The position numbers and the translations under genes are program-made. From contig NZ_JAEMHL010000001.1 of assembly GCF_016458305.1 (NCBI RefSeq), positions 248,001 through 312,000 on the forward strand: a stretch of 64,000 bases of DNA, given 5' to 3'. Below, in pieces: positions 57,327-64,000 of this stretch (its first letter is position 1; each line of letters begins with the position of its first letter). A model generated the notes under the pieces. It saw nothing but the letters and a program-made list of their open reading frames with translations. It was not told where the DNA came from and did not search any database. Source of the DNA: Geomonas anaerohicana. Its GTDB lineage: Bacteria; Desulfobacterota; Desulfuromonadia; Geobacterales; Geobacteraceae.

Positions 57327-59042
57327 CTACTTCTGGGCGCAGCGCTTGCGGTACAGGATGTTGTCGATGACCAGGCCGGCGTGCTGGGACAGGATCTCCA
57401 ATAGCGGCAGCTGCGGGTTGGTCCCGGTCCCCGGTCCGAAGTCGGCGTAGATGATGGCGATGACGCGCCCGAAGCTCTTCACCGGCAGGAGCAGGGCCTT
57501 GCCGGTCATGGGGGCGCCGATGGCCGCGTACATGGTGTCCCGCAGCGCCTGGTCGGCGTCGCCGTAGCAGATCTCGCCGTTTAAGGCGCGCTGGTACAGC
57601 GACTCCGGGGGCGCGCTCAGGCGCAGCTTGACCGAGGTGACGGTGTCGGCCGCGTCAACGCCGAGGGCACGCTCGGCGATCAGTTCCGAGCGCACCACCA
57701 CCAGGGTGACGCCGCGCCGGAAGACGGCACAGGCCGCCTGCAGCAGCGCAAAGGTCACCTCGGGGGGGTCGCGCTGTTCGGCGAGGGCGAGGAGCTGGTT
57801 GCGGAACTGCCCCGACTGGTCCTGTGCCGGCTTGCCGTGGTCGCGGTCCAGGTATGCGGCCAGCGCCCGGCAGCTGTCGATGGTGTCGGAGATGAAGGTG
57901 TCGGGGCGCTGCTCGCGGCAGGGGCGGGGCAGCAGCGCGGAGACGCCGTTTTCCTGGGCGGCGGCGCAGAGCGGGTAGTCGGCCGGGGTGGCCAATAGCG
58001 CGATGGTGAGCTCCGGGAAGCGCTCGCGCTTCTGCTTGATCAGGGCGGCGAGATCGCGCCCGTTCCTGGCGCCGGGTTCTCCCGCGTCCAGCAGCAGGAC
58101 CGGGGACTTCTCGCGGGAGAGGGCCTGGTCGATGATGGGATCGAGCTGGGCGGCATCGTCGGTGGCGCAGATGAAGCGCGGGCCGCAGACCGCGGCGCAG
58201 CACTCCCGCATCAGCCTGGCCGAGGTCAAAAGGAGCACGCCCAGATCACTGCCGGATGCCGCCGCGCGCCCGGGGAGCTGCTCCAGGTAGCGGAACAGTT
58301 CCTGCTGCTCGTTGGCCGGGATCCCGGTCAGCTCACCCTGCAACCGGGTGGCAGGGGTGTCGGGGACCTCCTCCTGGAGCGCGGAGAAATAGGTCGGGAT
58401 GTGCCGCTCCAGCTCCTCGATTTCCTCCAGCCCCAGGTCGGCCGCGGAGAGTTCGGCGCCGGAGGGCTGGGCCGGGGCGCGCTGCGCTTCGGGTGCGGCG
58501 ATATTGCCGAAGATGGATTCGGGGGTGAGGGTGCCGTCGCGCTTGCGCTCGTCGTAGATGCGCAGGGCGTCCATCAGGATGCTCTGCGTGTTCATGTTGA
58601 TCTGCTCGGGGAAGTAGCGGTACTCGTCGGAGACCACGACCTTGTCCACCTCGAGGCAGAAGGTGCCCCGGGTCCAGGTCAGGACCTCGACGATGGTCAT
58701 CTCGATCAGCGCTTCCAGCCCCTGGTAGGCTGACTGGGTGGGGACCACCCCGTCCTCGATCAGCATCTGGATGATCGGTTTGCGGTCCTCGCCGGCATCG
58801 CGCTGCTGGAGCAGGGCCTTTTCCAGGGCCTCCCGGCTCAACAGGCCCATGTCGAGCATGACCTGGCCGATGCGGATCGAGTTGTTGACGTGGTTGGCGC
58901 TGACGATGAAGCCGTCCCGGAAGACGAGCTGGCTCTCCCCCTTGGCGCCTTTCAGCGTGAGGGTGCCGGTCTTGCCGGTCTGGTGCAGCAGCTGGATGAC
59001 ATCCACTAAGGGAAGGTGCTCTAAATCGCCTTCAAAGGACAT
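57327..59042 (-). CDS. DUF4388 (PatA-like) signalling protein
   Basis: 571-aa soluble protein. Residues 1-100 are a DUF4388/PatA-type domain (GDLEHLPLVDVIQLLHQTGK; GTLTLKGAKGESQLVFRDGF), often in gliding and pilus signalling. It has an MshEN-like helical part (IGQVMLDMGLLSREALEKAL), a receiver-like region (~270-380: SPVLLLDAGEPGARNG; PELTIALLATPADYPL) and a C-terminal GAF-like domain (GKALLLPVKSFGRVIAIIYA). The ATG at 59042 gives the family N-terminus. It is 88 bases from pilT on the same strand, so it likely works with that ATPase. Confidence 0.85.
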   Translation of the reverse strand: MSFEGDLEHLPLVDVIQLLHQTGKTGTLTLKGAKGESQLVFRDGFIVSANHVNNSIRIGQVMLDMGLLSREALEKALLQQRDAGEDRKPIIQMLIEDGVVPTQSAYQGLEALIEMTIVEVLTWTRGTFCLEVDKVVVSDEYRYFPEQINMNTQSILMDALRIYDERKRDGTLTPESIFGNIAAPEAQRAPAQPSGAELSAADLGLEEIEELERHIPTYFSALQEEVPDTPATRLQGELTGIPANEQQELFRYLEQLPGRAAASGSDLGVLLLTSARLMRECCAAVCGPRFICATDDAAQLDPIIDQALSREKSPVLLLDAGEPGARNGRDLAALIKQKRERFPELTIALLATPADYPLCAAAQENGVSALLPRPCREQRPDTFISDTIDSCRALAAYLDRDHGKPAQDQSGQFRNQLLALAEQRDPPEVTFALLQAACAVFRRGVTLVVVRSELIAERALGVDAADTVTSVKLRLSAPPESLYQRALNGEICYGDADQALRDTMYAAIGAPMTGKALLLPVKSFGRVIAIIYADFGPGTGTNPQLPLLEILSQHAGLVIDNILYRKRCAQK

Positions 59043-59165
59043 GCCGGTACCCTTGTCTGCCTGGTGGTGGGTGAGGTGGAGCGGGTCAAGCGGGGAGATT
59101 CTAGCATGCAGCAGGGGCTAAGTAAACCGGAATTGCTGGGGAATTGCCAAAAAGGATTGCGGGGG

Positions 59166-59972
59166 CTAGGCGGCCTCGAGTTCGCCGGTGTGGCTCAGCC
59201 AGGCGAGGGCGAGGGCGAGCAGGCCGGCGACCCCGCCCATGGTGAGGCTGCGGCTTACGTAGTGGGCGTTGCGCTGGGCGAGGAAGGCAATGAAATCGTC
59301 GCGTTGCGCGACCATCCGCTCCAGCAGCCGGCCGTCCTCGCGCACCGTCTTCAGCCCGCTGCGGCCGCCGCTGCGCAGGGTGGTGCTGTCCTCAACCGTC
59401 TGCATCAGCCTTCCCATCATGGCGAAGACGGCGCTGCCGCGGTTGCCACCGCCGGCCAGTTCGCGCCGGTACACGGGGAGCGCCTCATCGAAGAGGCTGG
59501 GGAGTCCCGCCAGCGCCTCCTCGCGGATACCCCCGCCCTGGAAGCGGTTGCGTACCCGGTGTGCCGACCCGGGCTCCCCGTTCTCGAAGAAGAGTTCGGC
59601 CAGCCCGGTGATGGAGGAGCGCAGACTCGCCTCGTCGCGGCCGGGGGCGCAGGCGCTGGCGCACAGGACCAGGCCGCCCAAAAAGATGTACCCCTTGTGG
59701 CAGCTGCTCCCGACCGTCCGCTGCACCGCGCGCTCCGCCGCGACCCCCAGGTGCACCCGGGCCGCCAGGTCCTCGCCGGACAGCACTGCATCGCAGAGAT
59801 CCATCAGGTACAGCGACACGATCTTCAGCGACGCCTCCATGCGGGGCACGGAGAGTTCCGGATGGGCGCCGCAGTCGCGAAGGTCCACGAGCCCCGGTTT
59901 CGGGGTCAGGTAGAGCTCCATGAAGGCGCCGCGCACGAGGTTTTGGGCGAGTCTGGGGAGGTAGCTGGTCAT
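59166..59972 (-). CDS. CitG/MdcB-like triphosphoribosyl-dephospho-CoA synthase
   Basis: 268-aa protein with the family signature LTPKPGLVDLRDCGAH near residue 22 and SSCHKGYIFLGGLVLCAS near 88, the nucleotide-handling sites, plus GIREEALAGLPSLFDEAL near 160. CitG and MdcB make the prosthetic group of the acyl-carrier subunits of citrate lyase and malonate decarboxylase; no gene for either enzyme is in the window, so this is an orphan. The last ~25 residues are a hydrophobic helix (MGGVAGLLALALAWLSHTG), unusual for the family. ATG at 59972 has weak upstream signal. Confidence 0.75.
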   Translation of the reverse strand: MTSYLPRLAQNLVRGAFMELYLTPKPGLVDLRDCGAHPELSVPRMEASLKIVSLYLMDLCDAVLSGEDLAARVHLGVAAERAVQRTVGSSCHKGYIFLGGLVLCASACAPGRDEASLRSSITGLAELFFENGEPGSAHRVRNRFQGGGIREEALAGLPSLFDEALPVYRRELAGGGNRGSAVFAMMGRLMQTVEDSTTLRSGGRSGLKTVREDGRLLERMVAQRDDFIAFLAQRNAHYVSRSLTMGGVAGLLALALAWLSHTGELEAA

Positions 59973-60380
59973 GTCTTGGGTCGGGCTCCGGGGTCCGCTC
60001 AGGGTAATCTGCAAGCATCATAGCATTTTTTGGCCGAGGAAGAGAATGTGTATACATTATAAAGGGATAAGGGCGTTGGGCGGGTTCCGCGGCCGACCGC
60101 CGGGGAGCGTGCCGGGGCGGCCACGGGGCGGTCCCGGGAAGAGCGGGTGCCGGGGTGGGGTGAGCATAATAACCTTGAATTACTGTTGCAATCTGGGATA
60201 CTCTGCAGTCTTGGCGCCCGGCTCCGGGCGCGGCACTACCACGATGCACCCGCAGATTCCCGACCAGCTCTACCCTTGCCGCAGGGGTCCCAGGAGCTTC
60301 CCCTCCCCGACCATCGGCCTTCCGGGTACGCCAGGCCATGATCCCGCGCACGCATCAATCCGATTGGAGACCCTCTCGCA
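59973..60380. other. Divergent intergenic region (CitG-like gene / mrcA)
   Basis: 408 bp. A minus-strand TATAAT (60061-60056) suits the CitG-like gene. A possible plus-strand promoter is TTGAAT, 18 bases, TACTCT (near 60176-60205). Between it and the mrcA start lies a ~170-base GC-rich leader. No gene or known riboswitch is seen. Confidence 0.5.
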
Positions 60381-62876
60381 ATGGAAATTTACAAGGCGCA
60401 GCCGCGACAGCCGCAGCGCAGGTTGAAAAAAGCACCCACACCGACCCTCAAGTACCTGCTCTGGGGGGCCGCCGGCGGCTCCGTCATCATGCTGCTCGCC
60501 TTCCTGGGCTACTTCTTCTACCTTTTGGGGGCGCTCCCCAAGGTCGACCGTCTGGCTGACTACCGTCCCCCCATCCTCTCCCAGGTCTACGGCCAGGACG
60601 GCACCCTGGTAGGTGAGTTCTACCTGGAGCGGCGCACCGTGGTGCCGGTGGACAAGATGCCCAAGCGGCTGATCCAGGCCTTCGTCTCCGCCGAGGATTC
60701 CAACTTCTACCAGCACAAGGGGATCGACTACGTCGGCGTTGCCCGGGCCGCGGTGAAGAACCTGATCTCCATGCGCAAGAAGGAAGGGGCCTCCACCATC
60801 ACCCAGCAGGTGGCCAAGTCCATGCTGCTCACCCCGGAGAAAAAGTTCTCCCGCAAGCTCAAGGAAGCCATCCTCGCCAAGCGGATGGAGGAGCGGCTCA
60901 GCAAGGACGAGATCCTCTATATCTACCTGAACCAGATCTACCTGGGCGCCGGCGCCTACGGCGTGCAGCTGGCGGCCGAGACCTACTTCGGCAAGGAAGT
61001 CGACAAGCTGAACCTGGCCGAGATGGCAATGCTTGCCGGCCTTCCCAAGGCCCCCAACAGCTACTCCCCGATCAAGCACCTGGAGCGGGCCAAGGAGCGC
61101 CAGGGGTACGTCCTGGAGCGCATGGTGAAGGAGGGATACATCACCCAGGCCGAGGCGGACTACGCCAAGGCCACCCCCATCGTGATCCAGCCCCTCAAGA
61201 AGGTGAACGCGGAGCAGTCGGCCTACTTCCTGGAGCAGGTCCGGCAGCAACTGGTCGAGAAGTACGGCGAGGAGCGCCTCTACAAGGACGGTCTCAAGAT
61301 CTACACCACCATGAACGCCGAGATGCAGAAGGGTGCCTACGACTCCGTGGTCAACGGCCTCAAGGCGGTCGACAAGCGCCAGGGTTTCCGCGGCGCCGCC
61401 AAGTACCTCACCGAGGCGGAAGTGGAGCCCTTCTGCAAGAAGGTCGAAGACGACATCGACGAGCTCTCCCTGAAGCAGGGGGCGGTTTACCAGGGTGTCG
61501 TGACCGGGGTCGACCCGGCCAAGCACGAGCTGACGGTCCGGGTCGGCGACCGCACCGGCACCCTCCCCAAGAAGAACATGGATTGGGCCGGCAAGGTGGA
61601 GCTCGTCAACGGCTACGGCAGGCCGCAGACCAAGCGCGCCATAGGCCTCGGCGCGGTGCTCGAGCTGCAGGTCAAGGAACCGGACAAGAACCGGGCCGGC
61701 GCGGTGTTCGCCCTGGACCAGACCCCCGAGGCGCAGGCGGCCCTGATCGCCATCGACCCGATGACCGGGGGGGTGCGTGCCATGGTGGGGGGCTACGACT
61801 ACAGGAAGAGCCAGTTCAACCGCGCCATGCAGGCCAAGAGGAACCCCGGCTCCGCCTTCAAGCCGATCATCTACGCGGCGGCCCTGGAGCACGGCATGAC
61901 CACCGCCAGCATCATCGACGACTCGCAGGTGGAGTACGACAGCGGCGGCGACAAGGCCTGGAAGCCCAAGAACTACGACAACGTCTACCGAGGCCCGGTC
62001 ACCATGCGCGAGGCGCTCACCAACTCGATCAACGTGGTCAGCGTCAAGATCCTGGAGCAGATCGGCGTCGGCACCGCCATCGACTACGCCAAGAAGCTCG
62101 GCATCACCTCGCCCCTGGCCAGCAACCTCACCCTGGCCCTCGGCTCGTCCAGCGTGACGCCCATGGAACTCACCAGTGCCTACTCCGTGTTCGCCTCCGG
62201 CGGCTACCGCACCACCCCCTACTTCGTCACCAAGGTCCTGGACCGCGACGGCAACGTGCTGGAAGAGGTGCAGGAGCCCAAAGTGCCGGTGTTCGGGCAG
62301 ATGTCCAGCGCGCAGGCGGATACCGCGGCGGAAGGGGAGAGTGAGGACGCGAAGGTCCCGCCGGCCGTGCCGCAACCCGGGCAGCCGGTTATCACCGAGG
62401 CCACCGGCGGCGTGATCCCGGTCATCCCCCCCGAGACCGCGTTCATCATGACCAACCTGATGCAGAGCGTCGTCTCCAGCGGCACCGGCGGAAGGGCGCG
62501 CGCCCTCGGCCGCCCGGTGGCGGGCAAGACCGGCACCACCAACGACATGAAGGACGCCTGGTTCGTGGGATACGTGCCGCAACTGGTGGCGGGGGTCTGG
62601 GTCGGCTACGACCAGGAGCGCAGTCTCGGTGCCGGCGGTTCGGGCGGGCAGGCGGCGGCCCCGATCTGGACCGAGTTCATGCAGCGGGCCCTGGCCGGCC
62701 TCCCGGTGAAGTCGTTCCCGACCCCGGGCAACGTCACTTTTGCCCTGATCGACCCGCGCAACGGCCATTTGGCCAAGGACGGAACGCAGGGAGCGGTGCA
62801 GGAGTGCTTCGTCTCGGGGACGGAGCCGACCAGCTACAGTTCGGAACCCGCTGCCGAGGCGGTCTCTGCCCAGTAA
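60381..62876 (+). CDS. mrcA: Penicillin-binding protein 1A
   Basis: Bifunctional peptidoglycan synthase of 831 aa. TM helix near residues 30-54 (SVIMLLAFLGYFFYLLGALP); glycosyltransferase domain with SAEDSNFYQHKGID near 111, EGASTITQQVAKSML near 137 and NQIYLGAGAYGV near 187; transpeptidase domain with GSAFKPI near 490 (active Ser), NSIN near 548 and KTGTTNDMKDAWFVGY near 713. An inserted OB-like part (~residues 330-435) is typical of class A PBPs. It is the main cell-wall polymerase found here. Confidence 0.96.
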   Translation: MEIYKAQPRQPQRRLKKAPTPTLKYLLWGAAGGSVIMLLAFLGYFFYLLGALPKVDRLADYRPPILSQVYGQDGTLVGEFYLERRTVVPVDKMPKRLIQAFVSAEDSNFYQHKGIDYVGVARAAVKNLISMRKKEGASTITQQVAKSMLLTPEKKFSRKLKEAILAKRMEERLSKDEILYIYLNQIYLGAGAYGVQLAAETYFGKEVDKLNLAEMAMLAGLPKAPNSYSPIKHLERAKERQGYVLERMVKEGYITQAEADYAKATPIVIQPLKKVNAEQSAYFLEQVRQQLVEKYGEERLYKDGLKIYTTMNAEMQKGAYDSVVNGLKAVDKRQGFRGAAKYLTEAEVEPFCKKVEDDIDELSLKQGAVYQGVVTGVDPAKHELTVRVGDRTGTLPKKNMDWAGKVELVNGYGRPQTKRAIGLGAVLELQVKEPDKNRAGAVFALDQTPEAQAALIAIDPMTGGVRAMVGGYDYRKSQFNRAMQAKRNPGSAFKPIIYAAALEHGMTTASIIDDSQVEYDSGGDKAWKPKNYDNVYRGPVTMREALTNSINVVSVKILEQIGVGTAIDYAKKLGITSPLASNLTLALGSSSVTPMELTSAYSVFASGGYRTTPYFVTKVLDRDGNVLEEVQEPKVPVFGQMSSAQADTAAEGESEDAKVPPAVPQPGQPVITEATGGVIPVIPPETAFIMTNLMQSVVSSGTGGRARALGRPVAGKTGTTNDMKDAWFVGYVPQLVAGVWVGYDQERSLGAGGSGGQAAAPIWTEFMQRALAGLPVKSFPTPGNVTFALIDPRNGHLAKDGTQGAVQECFVSGTEPTSYSSEPAAEAVSAQ

Positions 62877-62954
62877 CGGCTTGTTATTGCAGTGTATTTG
62901 TGCCGCGCTGCCGGTTGTTTCGGGCGCCGAAACGGTTGGCCGTAAAGCCTTGCC

Positions 62955-62996
62955 AGGAGCGGATCGAGGGCTCAAAACCGGGCTAGATCCGCTCCT
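62955..62996. other. Hairpin after mrcA
   Basis: AGGAGCGGATC (62955-62965) and GATCCGCTCCT (62986-62996) form a perfect 11-bp inverted repeat around a 20-base loop. No U-tract follows; it may be a weak terminator or REP-like unit. Confidence 0.65.
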
Positions 62997-63032
62997 GTGG
63001 CGGATAAAAAGGAGCGGGGCACAAGAAAACCC

Positions 63033-63060
63033 TTGCAAATTACGAATATATGATTATAGT
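63033..63060 (+). promoter_or_regulatory. Putative promoter of the HU gene
   Basis: TTGCAA (63033-63038), 16-base spacer, TATAGT (63055-63060), in an AT-rich patch, ~35 bases before the ATG, with AAGGAGG at the ribosome-binding site. Confidence 0.75.
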
Positions 63061-63094
63061 GGCGTTAATTTAATCCAGCCAAGGAGGGTCTCAC

Positions 63095-63379
63095 ATGACT
63101 AAAGCAGAACTGGTCGAAGCAGTGGCGAAGTCCGCTAACATCCCCAAGGCCGCAGCCGAGAAGGCCGTCGGTGCATTCATCTCCACCGTGAGCGGCGCGC
63201 TGAAGAAGGGCGACAGGGTAACCCTGGTAGGTTTCGGCAGCTTTGAAGTTGCCAGCCGTCAGGCCCGTACCGGCAGGAACCCGCAGACCGGCAAGGAGAT
63301 CAAGATCGCCGAAGCCAAGGTGCCCAAGTTCCGCCCGGGCAAGGCCCTGAAAGACGCCATCGCTGCCAAGAAGAAGTAG
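63095..63379 (+). CDS. hup: HU family DNA-binding protein
   Basis: Nucleoid protein of 94 aa. The family pattern is complete: helix-turn-helix start ([20 protein letters not shown]), [14 protein letters not shown], the beta-arm [17 protein letters not shown] and [11 protein letters not shown]. It binds and bends DNA as a dimer. The ATG has AAGGAGGG upstream. It has its own promoter and a short terminator. Confidence 0.96.
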   Translation: MTKAELVEAVAKSANIPKAAAEKAVGAFISTVSGALKKGDRVTLVGFGSFEVASRQARTGRNPQTGKEIKIAEAKVPKFRPGKALKDAIAAKKK

Positions 63380-63831
63380 TCTCGGACCAGCCAGCGACGT
63401 GCCCCTCCACGACTGTTGCTACGTCACCGGCACGCAAGAGGACCCCGCCCACAAAGCGGGGTTTTCTCTTGTAAACGTATACAAAAAAAGAAAAACTTGC
63501 CTTTGTCGGGCGCATGTAGTAAAGCTGTTCGCCTGACTGACATCAGTTCCACCGGGGGCATGCCCCCTCCCATCGATCCAACCCCTCGCATTCAGGTTAA
63601 TCCCCACGAGAAATGCGGCAGCAGCTAATTGGTTGGCGACGATGTACGGTTTGCCGGTCATATGGCGTGTTGCCGAGTTTGTTTTCAGCTAAGCCTGCGA
63701 CAATCGTTGTCGCGGCGGGTTTGGCACGCCCCACATTTCAGCACCCTCAGGCGAAGAGCCGCGTCCGTCCCACGGGGATGTCCGGGACGCGAGCACGGCC
63801 TCATTTTGCCCGGGGGAAGAAAAGGAAACAC
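63380..63831. other. Leader region of the DEAD-box helicase gene
   Basis: 452 bp. It begins with the HU terminator (63443-63465). The remainder is unusually long for a leader and has no clear gene; such long 5' regions are common for cold-induced RNA helicases. No known riboswitch by eye. Confidence 0.5.
63443..63466 (+). terminator. Terminator of the HU gene
   Basis: CCCCGC and GCGGGG stem around CCACAAA, then TTTTCTCTT. Confidence 0.8.
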
Positions 63832-64000
63832 ATGTCTTTTGAATCATTGAACCTCTCCGCCCCCCTCATCAAAGCCATCAACGCCTGCGGCTACACCGAG
63901 CCGACCCCGATCCAGGCCGAGTCGATCCCGCTGGCCCTGTCCGGCCGCGACCTGATCGGCAGCGCCCAGACCGGCACCGGCAAGACCGCGTCGTTCGTAC
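63832..64000 (+). CDS. DEAD-box RNA helicase (partial, N-terminus)
   Basis: First 56 codons of an RNA helicase. The Q motif is [17 protein letters not shown] and motif I is [11 protein letters not shown], giving the ATP site. The N-terminus [19 protein letters not shown] fits the RhlE-like group. The ATG has AAAGGA upstream. The rest runs off the window. Confidence 0.92.
   Translation, partial: MSFESLNLSAPLIKAINACGYTEPTPIQAESIPLALSGRDLIGSAQTGTGKTASFV

Noticed and set aside
60270-63038. A 922-residue open frame antisense to mrcA
   Set aside because: Same cause: codon bias of a long gene, no domain, and it crosses promoters on both sides.

Overview
The window is 64 kb of a GC-rich genome of the Geobacteraceae type (Desulfuromonadota), most like the Geomonas / Citrifermentans / Geobacter bemidjiensis group. 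This rests on a complex I operon with a fused nuoB-C-D gene, a single-chain pyruvate:ferredoxin oxidoreductase, a type IV pilus PilT, DUF4388 and GGDEF signalling proteins and many PpiC-type foldases. It is inferred from gene content, not from a database search. No rRNA, prophage or CRISPR array is seen.

Layout. 1-12.2 kb: a minus-strand nuo operon, nuoA-BCD-E-F-G-H-(ankyrin protein)-I-J-K-L-M, with nuoM cut by the window edge; palindromic GC-rich repeats sit at four of its gene junctions. 12.3-18.9 kb: single genes (MshEN-domain protein, GreA/B-type factor, PagL-like lipid A deacylase, Bcp peroxiredoxin, M50-like protease, four-helix-bundle protein with a (GST)10 linker, protoporphyrinogen-oxidase-like flavoprotein). 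19.0-25.5 kb: a DnaJ-family protein, two PpiC-type foldases and mfd. 26.2-29.3 kb: tRNA-Ser(GGA), SRP RNA, dnaX, ybaB and recR, a conserved order. 29.4-33.3 kb: pyruvate:ferredoxin oxidoreductase and a cold-shock protein with a clear promoter. 33.5-38.2 kb: exported pentapeptide-repeat protein, uvrA, a 54-residue zinc ribbon and a lipoprotein. 38.2-39.07 kb: a gene-free stretch with a REP hairpin and a ~430-bp element built from two inverted sets of four ~21-bp-phased repeats. 39.1-42.7 kb: SrkA-like kinase, lipoprotein plus unusual GGDEF protein, shikimate kinase. 43.1-47.7 kb: a compact chaperone-usher-like cluster (two DUF4402 subunits, PapD-like chaperone, large usher-like protein). 47.7-53.4 kb: envelope proteins, including an apparently inactive rhomboid, a HELAH lipoprotein, an Ala/Pro-rich membrane protein, a LysM protein and a lytic transglycosylase. 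53.6-64 kb: yceH, gdhA, pilT, a DUF4388 protein, an orphan CitG/MdcB-like gene, mrcA, HU and the start of a DEAD-box helicase.

How the genes work together. Complex I and pyruvate:ferredoxin oxidoreductase are the energy core, feeding electrons from carbon oxidation to the quinone pool and ferredoxin. mfd, uvrA, recR and dnaX cover repair and replication. Much of the rest concerns the envelope: two foldases, PBP1A, the lytic transglycosylase, LysM and DUF4402/chaperone/usher proteins, and PilT. The observations most worth a second look are the phased-repeat element at 38.55-38.98 kb, the GGDEF protein with Ser at the guanine-selectivity position, the DUF4402 chaperone-usher cluster, the possible AUC start of the GreA/B-type gene, and the repeat-decorated nuo operon with its inserted ankyrin gene.
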